From Bacillota bacterium (lineage in GTDB: Bacteria; Bacillota; Sulfobacillia; JAJZYS01; JAJYTV01), in NCBI GenBank assembly GCA_021799275.1, contig JAJZAT010000021.1, positions 1 through 59,281 of the forward strand: DNA of 59,281 nt, in the 5' to 3' direction. Position 1 is the first letter of the stretch. Each line of letters starts with the position of its first letter. Made by a program: the position numbers and the translations under genes. Under the pieces are notes generated by a model. That model was not told the origin of the DNA. It searched no databases and saw nothing but the letters and a program-made list of their open reading frames with translations. Shown here one piece after another: positions 53,055-59,281 of the stretch.

Positions 53055-53164
53055 GTCGGCCACCTCCCGCTCCATCTGGCCACGGCTTCGCCCGTCGCCG
53101 CCCGATTCCTGCCAGCTGGCCGGGCTCGGCTCGCCGTCCACTCCGCTGACGGCCGGCCGTGCGC

Positions 53165-54367
53165 TCACCCCTCTCGCCGCACCTCCTGACCGTCATGGCG
53201 CAGGCAGACGCGCTGTCCCCCGACGATGGTCTCCAGCAGCACAGGGGCAGCCCAAAGCTTCTGGATCTCGCCCAGAACCGATTCGGCGTCCGGCAGGTCG
53301 AGATCTCGCCCGTCATGGAGATGTCGCAGCCGCAGCGTGCAGCCCGTGACCGCCTGATCAACCTCGACCGTCGGACGGCCGGCCGCACCCGCCTGGCGGA
53401 GGAGGTCGCGGCGGACATCGTCGACGTCGCGGCTTGGGCCCTCCCCGCTCGAGGGCACGGCGAGTCCGAGCCGGTCGACGGTGCGCTGGCTCAGGTAGTC
53501 GCGGATGAGTGCCTGGTCGTCGACGACCCCAGCGACCTCCAGCAGGTTGTCGAGTGCTCTGCCGATGGGCGCCTCGCCCCGCGTCGCCCCGGCGGCCAAG
53601 GCGATATCCTCCAGGATCTCGAGGCCCAGCGCGTAAGGATTCAGCCAGCCGGGCTCCATCGCCACGAGCCGGCTGTGCAGGAGGGCCACTTCCATACGGT
53701 CCGGTGGGGCAAGATCGAGGTCGCGCAGGATGCGCAGATGCCAGAAGCAGGCCCAACCCTCGTTGACGATCTTGGTTCGCTCCTGGGCCTGGAAGTAGAG
53801 CGCCTCTTCGCGCACCATTTCGAGGCAGTCCCTCTGCCATGCCTGGAGAGGCGCTTGCCTGGCGATCGTTCCGACGAGGTCCTGGGGACCGAATTGCGCG
53901 ACGTGCGTCTCGACCAGCAAGGCCGTGTCCAGGACCGACTCCACCGCCGTCTGGCCGTAGGACGCGATGTAGTCCCCGATGCGCTGGCGATGGAGGAGGA
54001 CCGTGCGGGCCACGTCCGGGTCCTGTCCCCTAAGCCAAACGTTGCGGTGGAAGAAGTCCGCGTGGCCCAGGACGTGCGCCCCGACGAGCAGGTCCTCGAT
54101 CGGCCTGTTGCCGGCGAGCACGTAGGCCTGCGGGGGCTCCGTGTGCACGATCAGCTCGTAGATGCGCTGCAGGCCGAGCTCCCCCTGCAAGCGCAGGCGC
54201 TGGTAGGCCTTGCCCCGGGACCAGTGCCGGTAGCGCCCGAAGAGTCCGTAGGTGGCAAGGCTCCAGAGCGCCTGGGGCGGCAGTCGGAAGAGCCGCACGT
54301 CCCCTGGCGCGAGGCCAAGCCGCTCGGCGCGGCGGCGCAGCGCCGCGAGGTCAAGGTCAGGATCCAT
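53165..54367 (-). CDS. spoVR: SpoVR family protein
   Basis: 400 residues starting at MDPDLDLAALRRR, since the ATG overlaps the stop of the YhbH relic. SpoVR stretches: YGLFGRYRHWSRGKAYQRLR, YELIVHTEPPQAYVLAGN, VLGHADFFHRNVWL and KIVNEGWACFWHLRIL with family His residues. In B. subtilis SpoVR helps spore cortex formation and belongs functionally with PrkA and YhbH. It is somewhat shorter than the 460-500 residues of many relatives, mostly in the C-terminal part. Confidence 0.93.
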   Translation of the reverse strand: MDPDLDLAALRRRAERLGLAPGDVRLFRLPPQALWSLATYGLFGRYRHWSRGKAYQRLRLQGELGLQRIYELIVHTEPPQAYVLAGNRPIEDLLVGAHVLGHADFFHRNVWLRGQDPDVARTVLLHRQRIGDYIASYGQTAVESVLDTALLVETHVAQFGPQDLVGTIARQAPLQAWQRDCLEMVREEALYFQAQERTKIVNEGWACFWHLRILRDLDLAPPDRMEVALLHSRLVAMEPGWLNPYALGLEILEDIALAAGATRGEAPIGRALDNLLEVAGVVDDQALIRDYLSQRTVDRLGLAVPSSGEGPSRDVDDVRRDLLRQAGAAGRPTVEVDQAVTGCTLRLRHLHDGRDLDLPDAESVLGEIQKLWAAPVLLETIVGGQRVCLRHDGQEVRREG

Positions 54368-54560
54368 AGGTGTTGCACCGCTGGTCGAGCCCACCGAGAA
54401 CTTTCCGGGGATCCGGGACGGGCAGGCCACAAACCTGCGCGCGGCTGGTCGCCGAGAAGGTGCTGCCAAGCCGTGACGGACGGCTAGGCGGGCGAACTTC
54501 GACATAGGCGAACGGATCACCGACGAGCAGTATCCAGGGAACCGCGGGCCGTGCCGGGCG
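54357..54560 (-). pseudogene. C-terminal relic of a YhbH/YeaH (DUF444) gene, copy 1
   Basis: The frame ends ATGGATCCTGA, its stop overlapping the spoVR start. Its last 60 residues (VGDPFAYVEVRPPSRPSRLG then PVPDPRKVLGGLDQ) match the C-terminus of copy 2 at 57.4 kb, where upstream DUF444 sequence (DGDNWGD) survives. DUF444 C-termini read like YGEI or YVEV followed by a short strand-helix and F..V.V.D...V..AL..LF. Nothing like the rest of YhbH is upstream, so only a fragment remains, still placed where yhbH would be expected next to spoVR. Confidence 0.55.
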
Positions 54561-55024
54561 GCTCTGCGCGACACTCCGCTCGCCACGTTCGCTTAAGTCG
54601 CGGTCGGCGGGACCCTTCAAGTTCACGCTCAACCCTCCCCCATCCACCAGCCGGACGGCCAGGCGGGAAACGCGGCAATTTCGGACGTGCAATGGCTCTC
54701 AGAGACCTGCAGGTCTCTAAGAACCATCCATATGTGGTTGCCTGGGTGGCCGTGCAAGCCCATACCACCGTCTGGGGCACGGATGGAATGACAAGAACCA
54801 CACGCGCCTTCTCATGAGGGCTGGATGGTCCGTGAGCGAGGCGCTTCAGCTCGGATGCTGCACGGGCCCAGCCGTGATCCGCGAAGGTCACAGCTGGACC
54901 CGGCCGCACGTTCCACCCATCCGGTCTACACTGCGCCGATCCACGTCGACCGGCTTGGTTCGCACGAAGCAGCATGACGTAGAGGGAGGCGTTCCACTCC
55001 GGGGGCATCCCGCCCCCGACGGTG
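54561..55024. other. Intergenic region with degenerate sequence and a palindrome
   Basis: No convincing gene. One minus-strand frame is open (54517-55074) but its composition and lack of family resemblance argue against coding. A GC-rich hairpin (CGGGGGC 55000-55006 with GCCCCCG 55012-55018) follows the next gene's stop; it lacks a U-tract. The middle holds an 18-bp palindrome listed separately. The stretch may be decayed yhbH or other former coding DNA. Confidence 0.45.
54701..54718. repeat. 18-bp perfect palindrome
   Basis: AGAGACCTGCAGGTCTCT equals its own reverse complement with no spacer. It lies about 140 bases upstream of the YhbH relic and 330 upstream of spoVR, within sequence that codes for nothing evident. 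It could be an operator for the relic-spoVR transcript. Confidence 0.5.
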
Positions 55025-56401
55025 TCAGTGCGAGTGCTGGAGCTGGCCCACCGCGGCAGCTTGCGGCTGTCCACGCCCGACGACCGACCAGATGGCGAGC
55101 ACGGCGCCGATCACGATCACGACGAAGCCGATGGTCGTGACGACGAACGAGATGCCGTGGCTCGCCTGGTTGACGAAGATGTAGAGCATGCCTCCGATGA
55201 AGGCGACGAACGCCCCGGCGAGCAGGGTCCAGGTGGCGCTGCGGCGGAGACCCTGGTCCACAGCGAGCCACTTGAGCGCCAGGAGGACGGTGAGGAGGGC
55301 CGGCATCAGGAAGAACGCGAAGTCCTGGTGGAACCAGGTGAACACCGCGTCGGCCGGGGACCCCGGTGCACCGGCGGCACCAGCGCCGAAGACGTTTTCG
55401 TGGAACTCGATGTAGTAGCCGAAGCCCACGACCGTGACGAAGAGGATGGCCGTAACAACCACCGCACCCCAGCGGTGCAAAGCGTCGGGCAAGGCTTCCA
55501 GCCCGAGGCCGATGAGGGCGAGCAGACCGCCGCCCATCACAAAGACGCCGGTGATGGCGTCGTCGCCGGCGAGGCCGTTCGGGCCATGGGCGAACAGCAT
55601 GGGGGGCTGCGCCGGGGAGAAGCCGCCCACGACGTACACGAAGGCGGCGGCGATCGTGCCGAAGGCGACAAGCCACAGCCCGAACTTCGTCACCCGGCTG
55701 CCCTGGCGCTCAAGGCCGTATGCCGCAACGGTCGTGGCGACCGCGAGGGCGATAACGGCGGTGACCATGTCGTGCGAATGTGAGCCGATGAGGTTCGCAA
55801 GCCAGTCCTGCCACTTCATGCCGGCCATGGTGGCGTAGCCGCCGATGATGCCCTTGGGCCAGTCGCCAAACTCCAGCATCCAGCCGGCAATGTGCCCCAT
55901 GATCGCGGCGAAGAGAGCACTGAGTGCGGCGAAGGCCGCCGTCCACGTCCAGATCTTGCGGGTGTCGGCGGCACGGAAGAAGAGGGCGATGGTGAGAGAG
56001 ATGAGGATCTCGTCGAGGAAGAAGAACGAGATGATCTGCATCCAGAGTGGCACGACGTCTGCGATCACGTGGTTGAAGATGCCGCCGAGGCCGCTGAAGA
56101 GCGCGGCGCCCAGGGTACCCCAGAGGATCAGGTTGTGCAGGGTCTGGTTCTTGTGGCCTGCACCGAACACATCCATCGCAACAAGCGACAGGAAGCCGAC
56201 CATGCCGATCAGGAGGCCGTGCAGGTACATGACGTGGGAGTAATCGATGTTGGCGCCAGCCGACGGCTCCGACTGGAACGGCGTCGATACGAACGTGCTG
56301 CCGAGGGCCAGCAGCAGAAGCCACACGAGCATGCCGACGACGACACGCTTCTCCGGCGACCAGAGCGCCTCACTGAGATTCGCCTTGCCGTCCTTGGACA
56401 T
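55025..56401 (-). CDS. Twelve-helix membrane protein rich in intramembrane His, family not recognised
   Basis: 458 residues from the ATG after GGAGGCTTCC. About twelve membrane helices. Histidines cluster in or next to helices: YSHVMYLHGLLIGMVGF (56, 61), GAGHKNQTLHN (83, 89), FNHVIADV (111), IMGHIAGW (170), IGSHSHDM (208, 210), FHQDFAF (358). The HxH pair and YLHG are reminiscent of haem ligands in heme-copper oxidases or NO reductases, but the spacing differs and the Cu ligands and HPEVY motif are missing. So it is a possible haem-binding membrane protein; nothing more can be said. It stands alone, under a 20-bp palindrome. Confidence 0.75.
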   Translation of the reverse strand: MSKDGKANLSEALWSPEKRVVVGMLVWLLLLALGSTFVSTPFQSEPSAGANIDYSHVMYLHGLLIGMVGFLSLVAMDVFGAGHKNQTLHNLILWGTLGAALFSGLGGIFNHVIADVVPLWMQIISFFFLDEILISLTIALFFRAADTRKIWTWTAAFAALSALFAAIMGHIAGWMLEFGDWPKGIIGGYATMAGMKWQDWLANLIGSHSHDMVTAVIALAVATTVAAYGLERQGSRVTKFGLWLVAFGTIAAAFVYVVGGFSPAQPPMLFAHGPNGLAGDDAITGVFVMGGGLLALIGLGLEALPDALHRWGAVVVTAILFVTVVGFGYYIEFHENVFGAGAAGAPGSPADAVFTWFHQDFAFFLMPALLTVLLALKWLAVDQGLRRSATWTLLAGAFVAFIGGMLYIFVNQASHGISFVVTTIGFVVIVIGAVLAIWSVVGRGQPQAAAVGQLQHSH

Positions 56402-57382
56402 TGTGGAAGCCTCCTCGACCCTAACGTCTCGTCGGCTCGGTGCCAAGCGCACTCCCGACGGGAGAACCCCGCGACACGTCATCGCCATGACCGCCTTGGG
56501 GGCGGTGCAGGGTGTGGCCCGGGCCACACCATCCGAATGCAGGATAGCAGCACCCCCGAAATGTGAAGCCGTGCACAAGGTCCCGCCTGGCTGTGGCAAG
56601 CAGTCCAACTTTAAAAAAATTAAGGATTCGCCGCCGTGGCCATCGGCCGCACATGTCGCAGCTTGGGTTAATGACACCTAACCCGCACGGTCCACAAGGC
56701 TCGGGCAAAACGGCCGGATCCGTCGGCCCCCTGTCGCGGTCCCGGTGGCGCGCAACCCAGGTACCCTCGGCGTGTTCTCGTGCTCCTCTTGGCTACCACC
56801 GCGAGGCCGCAGGGAATCTCGCTGCCCAACTCCCGCCGGGTCGCCAAGCAGAAGACGCCACCAGCCCCGGGTGCGGGCTTATAGAATGGTCAGCCATGCA
56901 TGCGCCCATATGATACATGGCGCGAGTCCACGGCCCACCGTTCTTGGGTCAGATCGGCCACCTTGCACTGCGGTGCGATGACCGCAGCGGATGTTCCTCC
57001 ATCCCCGTGGGAAGGCGAGTCGTACTAGGTCGGAACCCAAGCCACGACCTTGCGAAAAGGTGGCCGACCAATGGGACCCGTGCTCTACGTGCTTCGCAAG
57101 TCGGCGGCAAGGTGGACTGTCCAATAGCGGGACGCCATTTCCGCTCGAGGCACCCCGATGTGGTTGTACCTCTATCCGGCGGGAGCAGAGCGAACCATCC
57201 CCGTCAGCGACGTCATGAACCTGTCCGCGCATGGCTGCGGCGGCAACACCGTGGCCGTCGACTTTCTCTCGGCCGCTGGCATGAAGACGCGCCCCAAGGC
57301 CCGAGCGCCCTTGCTCGGGCTTGCGCTGATGCCGCGGGCCTCATGTGCGATGGCGCAACGTGCGCCAGCGCCACCCCCGTCC
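56402..57382. other. Intergenic region, about 1 kb, no gene recognised
   Basis: Apart from the 20-bp palindrome, the part nearest the membrane protein gene has an A/T-rich tract (CTTTAAAAAAATTAAG at 56610-56625), unusual in this GC-rich DNA and possibly an UP element or curved site. Several short frames are open on both strands, as expected for such base composition, but none shows family resemblance, a good ribosome binding site or a neighbour that would support it. Confidence 0.45.
56511..56530. repeat. 20-bp perfect palindrome upstream of the His-rich membrane protein gene
   Basis: GGTGTGGCCCGGGCCACACC is its own reverse complement over 20 bases. It lies 110 bases before the start codon, in the right place for a dimeric regulator's operator. 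I know of no regulator with this site and it is not an Fnr/Crp or NsrR box. Confidence 0.6.
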
Positions 57383-57720
57383 TCAGTCTGGCCCTTCGGT
57401 GCCGAAGAGCTGGTCGAGCGCCCCGAGGACGCTCTGGCGGTCGGTGACCCGCAGGCTGCGAAAGCGCGGGTGATTGATCTCGGAGAGCGTGCTGCCCAGA
57501 CCCGAAGGCCGCCCGTGCGGACGCACCTCGACGTACGCGCACAACCCGACCACAGGCAGCATGCATGGACGAGGTCGCGCGCCAGGCGGTTGTCGGCGTC
57601 GCCCCAATTGTCGCCGTCCTCATGGAGCAGGACGACGAGTGGGCCACCTCACGCCGATACTTCACGTAATCCTCTCAAACACCGACAACCCGGGGCAGCC
57701 TCAGCTCCCTGAGTCTGCCG
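57383..57720 (-). pseudogene. Frameshifted relic of a YhbH/YeaH (DUF444) gene, copy 2
   Basis: Minus-strand pieces in different frames line up with DUF444. One (from 57648) reads GGPLVVLLHEDGDNWGDADN then RLARDLVHA, matching the family's HFSDGDNWGDDNERC. The next frame gives VVGLCAYVEVRPHGRPSGLG, INHPRFRSLRVTDRQSVL and GALDQLF to the stop at 57383, the family C-terminus. A third piece further upstream ends SSESGGRL, possibly the RGESGGT part. At least one frameshift separates them. The protein normally works with PrkA and SpoVR, both intact nearby. Confidence 0.65.
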
Positions 57721-57740
57721 CCTGACTCGCTTGACGCAGG

Positions 57741-58057
57741 AAACCTCTCGCGCCTTTTACACCTACTTGACAGACTCGACCGAGCCGCATGCGGCAAGCC
57801 ACCCTTCGCCAGCAGGACCGGCTGAGCATCAGCGCACGCCCCGACCTGATGGCGGCACACGACGATCACGAGATCCGCGCCCGTCGGGGAGTGACGGTGA
57901 ATCGCCGCAATCCCGACGCCGACCGTCGCCGTCGTGTCTTGCTCCGGCCCTGGACACCGGGCCTGACGAACTCTCGGAGGCGGCAGCGAGCATCGCCTGC
58001 TTGTTGTGCAGCGCATCATCTCGCTTCGGTTCGTGTCCCGCTTCCTCTTCGGAATGG
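57741..58057. other. Probable decayed N-terminal part of the DUF444 relic
   Basis: No intact gene. A minus-strand frame includes VVCRHQVGACADAQPVL, loosely like the strand before the ESGG motif of DUF444 (VVFIAHHTEAKEV), so the relic may reach to about 58000. The match is weak and I do not insist on it. Nothing else was recognised here. Confidence 0.35.
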
Positions 58058-58621
58058 CTACAGATCCGGGACGTCATTACGCCTGCCCGCCGAAGGCGGC
58101 GGCTTCAAATGCTCCACTGTCGATTCGGGTCTCTGCAGTTGACTCTTTACGTGCAGAAGGAAATGAAGGTCCGATTTGTCCTTGTCCCTCATGCCCTGCT
58201 TCGTGGCAATGAGGGTAGTGAGGTCCGCCACAGGAACAGTGACGTCACCAAGGGAGACTTGAATCGTCCCGGCGTTTTCGAAGCGCACGTCACCGACCGC
58301 CCCCAGCAGACCCACCGTGACCTCGTCCTGTACTCGGACGACCACGTAATCCTCAATGTCCCCGAGGCCGAGATCAGCCGCCGCGTTGTCCTTGAGAACG
58401 CTCAGGGCCTCCTTAAGGCGCCGTACATTCTCCCGGGACGAATCCACCAGGAAGTCGATGTCATGAGTGGCCCGATCGAGCCCATAGTAGTTGACTGCGA
58501 AACCGCCGATCAAAATGTACCGGCATCCGGCCCGGTTCAAAGCGTCACATAGGCGAATCAGGTCTCGGAGGGTTGGCGTTCGGCTCGCCGGGGCCTCACT
58601 GTCATCCTCTCCTGCCACCAC
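58058..58621 (-). CDS. Nucleotidyltransferase-fold protein (MNT/AbiEii-like)
   Basis: 187 residues from a GTG preceded by GAGGAGG. The N-terminal half has the minimal nucleotidyltransferase motif: ILIGGFAVNYYGLDRATHDI then DFLVD (GG...DxD type), and a later VADLTTLIATKQGMRDKDKSDL typical of proteins that scan as AbiEii or DUF6036. Such proteins act as toxins or as tRNA/protein-modifying enzymes in defence or toxin-antitoxin pairs. It overlaps the small gene upstream by 64 bases, and the pair has its own promoter. Whether the pair is a toxin-antitoxin system is inference. Confidence 0.8.
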   Translation of the reverse strand: MVAGEDDSEAPASRTPTLRDLIRLCDALNRAGCRYILIGGFAVNYYGLDRATHDIDFLVDSSRENVRRLKEALSVLKDNAAADLGLGDIEDYVVVRVQDEVTVGLLGAVGDVRFENAGTIQVSLGDVTVPVADLTTLIATKQGMRDKDKSDLHFLLHVKSQLQRPESTVEHLKPPPSAGRRNDVPDL

Positions 58622-58815
58622 GCATCCGCCTCCTCGTAGGAGCGAAACCGGAAGACTCCCCGTGGGCGCACGACGTCGACGCCTCGCAGGCCGTTCAGCA
58701 ACTCGGCAAAGCCCTCCATCCGTTCAAAGCCAAAACTCCGGTTGCCGCTCCGGTGGCCGACAACCTTGCCGCGGTCGTCAAAGTCTCGTGGGGACGGCTC
58801 TACCGGTCGGTTCAC
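58558..58815 (-). CDS. Small partner protein of the nucleotidyltransferase
   Basis: 85 residues from a GTG with GGAG four bases upstream. It contains GFAELLNGLRGVDVVRPRGV then FRFRSYEEADAWWQERMTVR, a pattern found in short proteins encoded just before nucleotidyltransferases of this kind. It could be the antitoxin or a regulatory subunit. Its 3' end overlaps the nucleotidyltransferase start by 64 bases in another frame, so the two are translated as a unit. Confidence 0.65.
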   Translation of the reverse strand: MNRPVEPSPRDFDDRGKVVGHRSGNRSFGFERMEGFAELLNGLRGVDVVRPRGVFRFRSYEEADAWWQERMTVRPRRAERQPSET

Positions 58816-58838
58816 GCAGCTCCATCCCCTTTGCCCCA

Positions 58839-58867
58839 AGTATAGCCACAGCACGCATGGCGGCCAA
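58839..58867 (-). promoter_or_regulatory. Sigma-A promoter for the nucleotidyltransferase pair
   Basis: TTGGCC and TATACT are 17 bases apart on the minus strand, about 17 bases from predicted start point to the GTG of the small gene. It isolates the pair from the tnpB element upstream. Confidence 0.65.
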
Positions 58868-59107
58868 CTCACGTCGGCGGGACTTGCTCGACTGGAGTAG
58901 CCCGGTTTCGTGGAAGCCGCCTCCAATGGCTGCGAAGCGCAGGATTGCGCTTGCATGCCGCCGTGGAGCGCCATCAGCTTTCCAGTCTGGCCGTGGCCGA
59001 GGACGAGGTGGAGGCAAAGGAGCAGCGCAAGGATCCCTTGCTCCCTGCGGCACAGCGTTGCCGGGCGACGCGCCCTTCCGCTCCGTTCACCGTTCCGTCG
59101 GACCTAC
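58868..59107. other. Spacer between the transposon end and the nucleotidyltransferase pair
   Basis: No gene recognised. Part of it, next to the tnpB hairpin, is likely to be the right end of the IS200/IS605-type element; the exact boundary cannot be set without the other end or an empty site. Confidence 0.4.
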
Positions 59108-59133
59108 CCAAAGCTACTCAAAGGTAGCTTTGG
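59108..59133 (-). repeat. Right-end hairpin of an IS200/IS605-type element, overlapping the tnpB stop
   Basis: CCAAAGCTAC and GTAGCTTTGG make a perfect 10-bp stem with a 6-base loop. IS200/IS605 elements carry such subterminal hairpins, recognised as single strands by TnpA, and the omega (re)RNA that guides TnpB comes from this same end. Here the hairpin contains the tnpB stop codon, so the guide RNA would overlap the end of the gene. Confidence 0.65.
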
Positions 59134-59281
59134 AGCCGACTTCCTGCTTCAAAGGGGGCCGGTTGCACAGCAGCGGGATGCCTGCTGCCAGAGCCTTCCC
59201 CTCCACAGGCAGACGCCGTGGAACTCACGGCGTATTGGGCCAGGTTGATGGCTGCGTTCAGGTCACGATCGTGCATGGTTT
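59118..59281 (-). CDS. tnpB: TnpB (IS605 OrfB) RNA-guided nuclease, C-terminal fragment at window edge
   Basis: The last 53 residues are visible: MHDRDLNAAINLAQYAVSS contains the third RuvC Asp in the DRDLNAA motif, and the tail is the usual Gly/Ser-rich variable end. The zinc finger and the rest of the protein lie outside. TnpB is the transposon-borne ancestor of Cas12, using the element's right-end RNA to cut DNA at the empty donor site. No tnpA is visible. The gene ends inside the right-end hairpin. Confidence 0.85.
   Translation of the reverse strand, partial: TMHDRDLNAAINLAQYAVSSTASACGGEGSGSRHPAAVQPAPFEAGSRLQSYL

Noticed and set aside
55000-55018. Rho-independent terminator after the His-rich membrane protein gene
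   Set aside because: The stem is GC-rich and well placed, but no U-tract follows on the minus strand; left as an unassigned hairpin.
54517-55074. Minus-strand open frame of 185 codons upstream of spoVR
   Set aside because: No ribosome binding site, no family resemblance, and it overlaps both the YhbH relic in a different frame and the end of the membrane protein gene.
1-59281. CRISPR arrays, rRNA genes and tRNA genes
   Set aside because: No regularly spaced direct repeats, rRNA segments or tRNA-like T-loop sequences were seen in the intergenic regions.

Overview
The window is about 59 kb of very GC-rich bacterial chromosome. Gene content points to a high-GC, Gram-positive-type member of the Bacillota from an endospore-forming lineage. 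The signs are a YmdB/RNase Y/RecX/RecA block, a PdaB-type deacetylase, PrkA and SpoVR, a YaaL-like (DUF2508) protein, two DacF-type carboxypeptidases, a CsaB pyruvyl transferase and a B. subtilis yng-like leucine catabolism operon. The lineage is my inference (Thermaerobacter/Symbiobacterium-like); no rRNA gene is present to settle it.

Layout. (1) 1-2.3 kb: a P-type ATPase gene cut off exactly at its DKTG phosphorylation motif, followed by foreign-looking DNA with two HTH proteins, one carrying a GIY-YIG-like domain. (2) 2.6-4.2 kb: a TPP riboswitch in front of an NCS1 transporter. (3) 4.2-7.8 kb: a D-Ala-D-Ala carboxypeptidase, a two-domain methyltransferase and two small HTH/coiled-coil proteins. 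(4) 7.9-22 kb: a long minus-strand housekeeping run of a membrane-anchored protein, a short FtsH-like protease, cinA, a DEAD-box helicase, thpR, recA, recX, rny, a double ThyX-like protein, ymdB, a dipeptidase, a leucyl aminopeptidase and a PHP phosphoesterase. (5) 22-35 kb: an envelope polymer cluster with a PdaB-like deacetylase, nucleotide-sugar dehydrogenase, WecG/TagA transferase, O-antigen-ligase-like polymerase, DUF4330 protein, CsaB, a MurJ-like flippase and two GT4 glycosyltransferases, interrupted by an S9 peptidase. (6) 35-45 kb, minus strand: leucine/isovalerate degradation genes, asnS, rodZ, a second carboxypeptidase and dnaK. (7) 45-54 kb: an OatA-like acyltransferase, a frameshifted MmcQ/YjbR gene, OsmC, PAP2, PrkA, dienelactone hydrolase, acyl-CoA ligase and SpoVR. 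(8) 54-59 kb: gene-poor DNA with two relics of a YhbH/DUF444 gene, an unusual His-rich 12-helix membrane protein, long palindromes, a nucleotidyltransferase pair and, at the edge, the 3' end of a tnpB with its terminal hairpin.

How it fits together. The envelope cluster looks like a pathway for a pyruvylated secondary cell-wall polymer that anchors an S-layer. The prkA and spoVR genes recall the conserved PrkA-YhbH-SpoVR trio, but the third partner survives here only as two C-terminal fragments. Both ends of the window carry mobile or disrupted DNA, while the middle is ordered chromosomal backbone. The less explained items are the insertion at the ATPase active site, the ThyX-like double-domain protein, the His-rich membrane protein under a 20-bp palindrome, and the YhbH relics.
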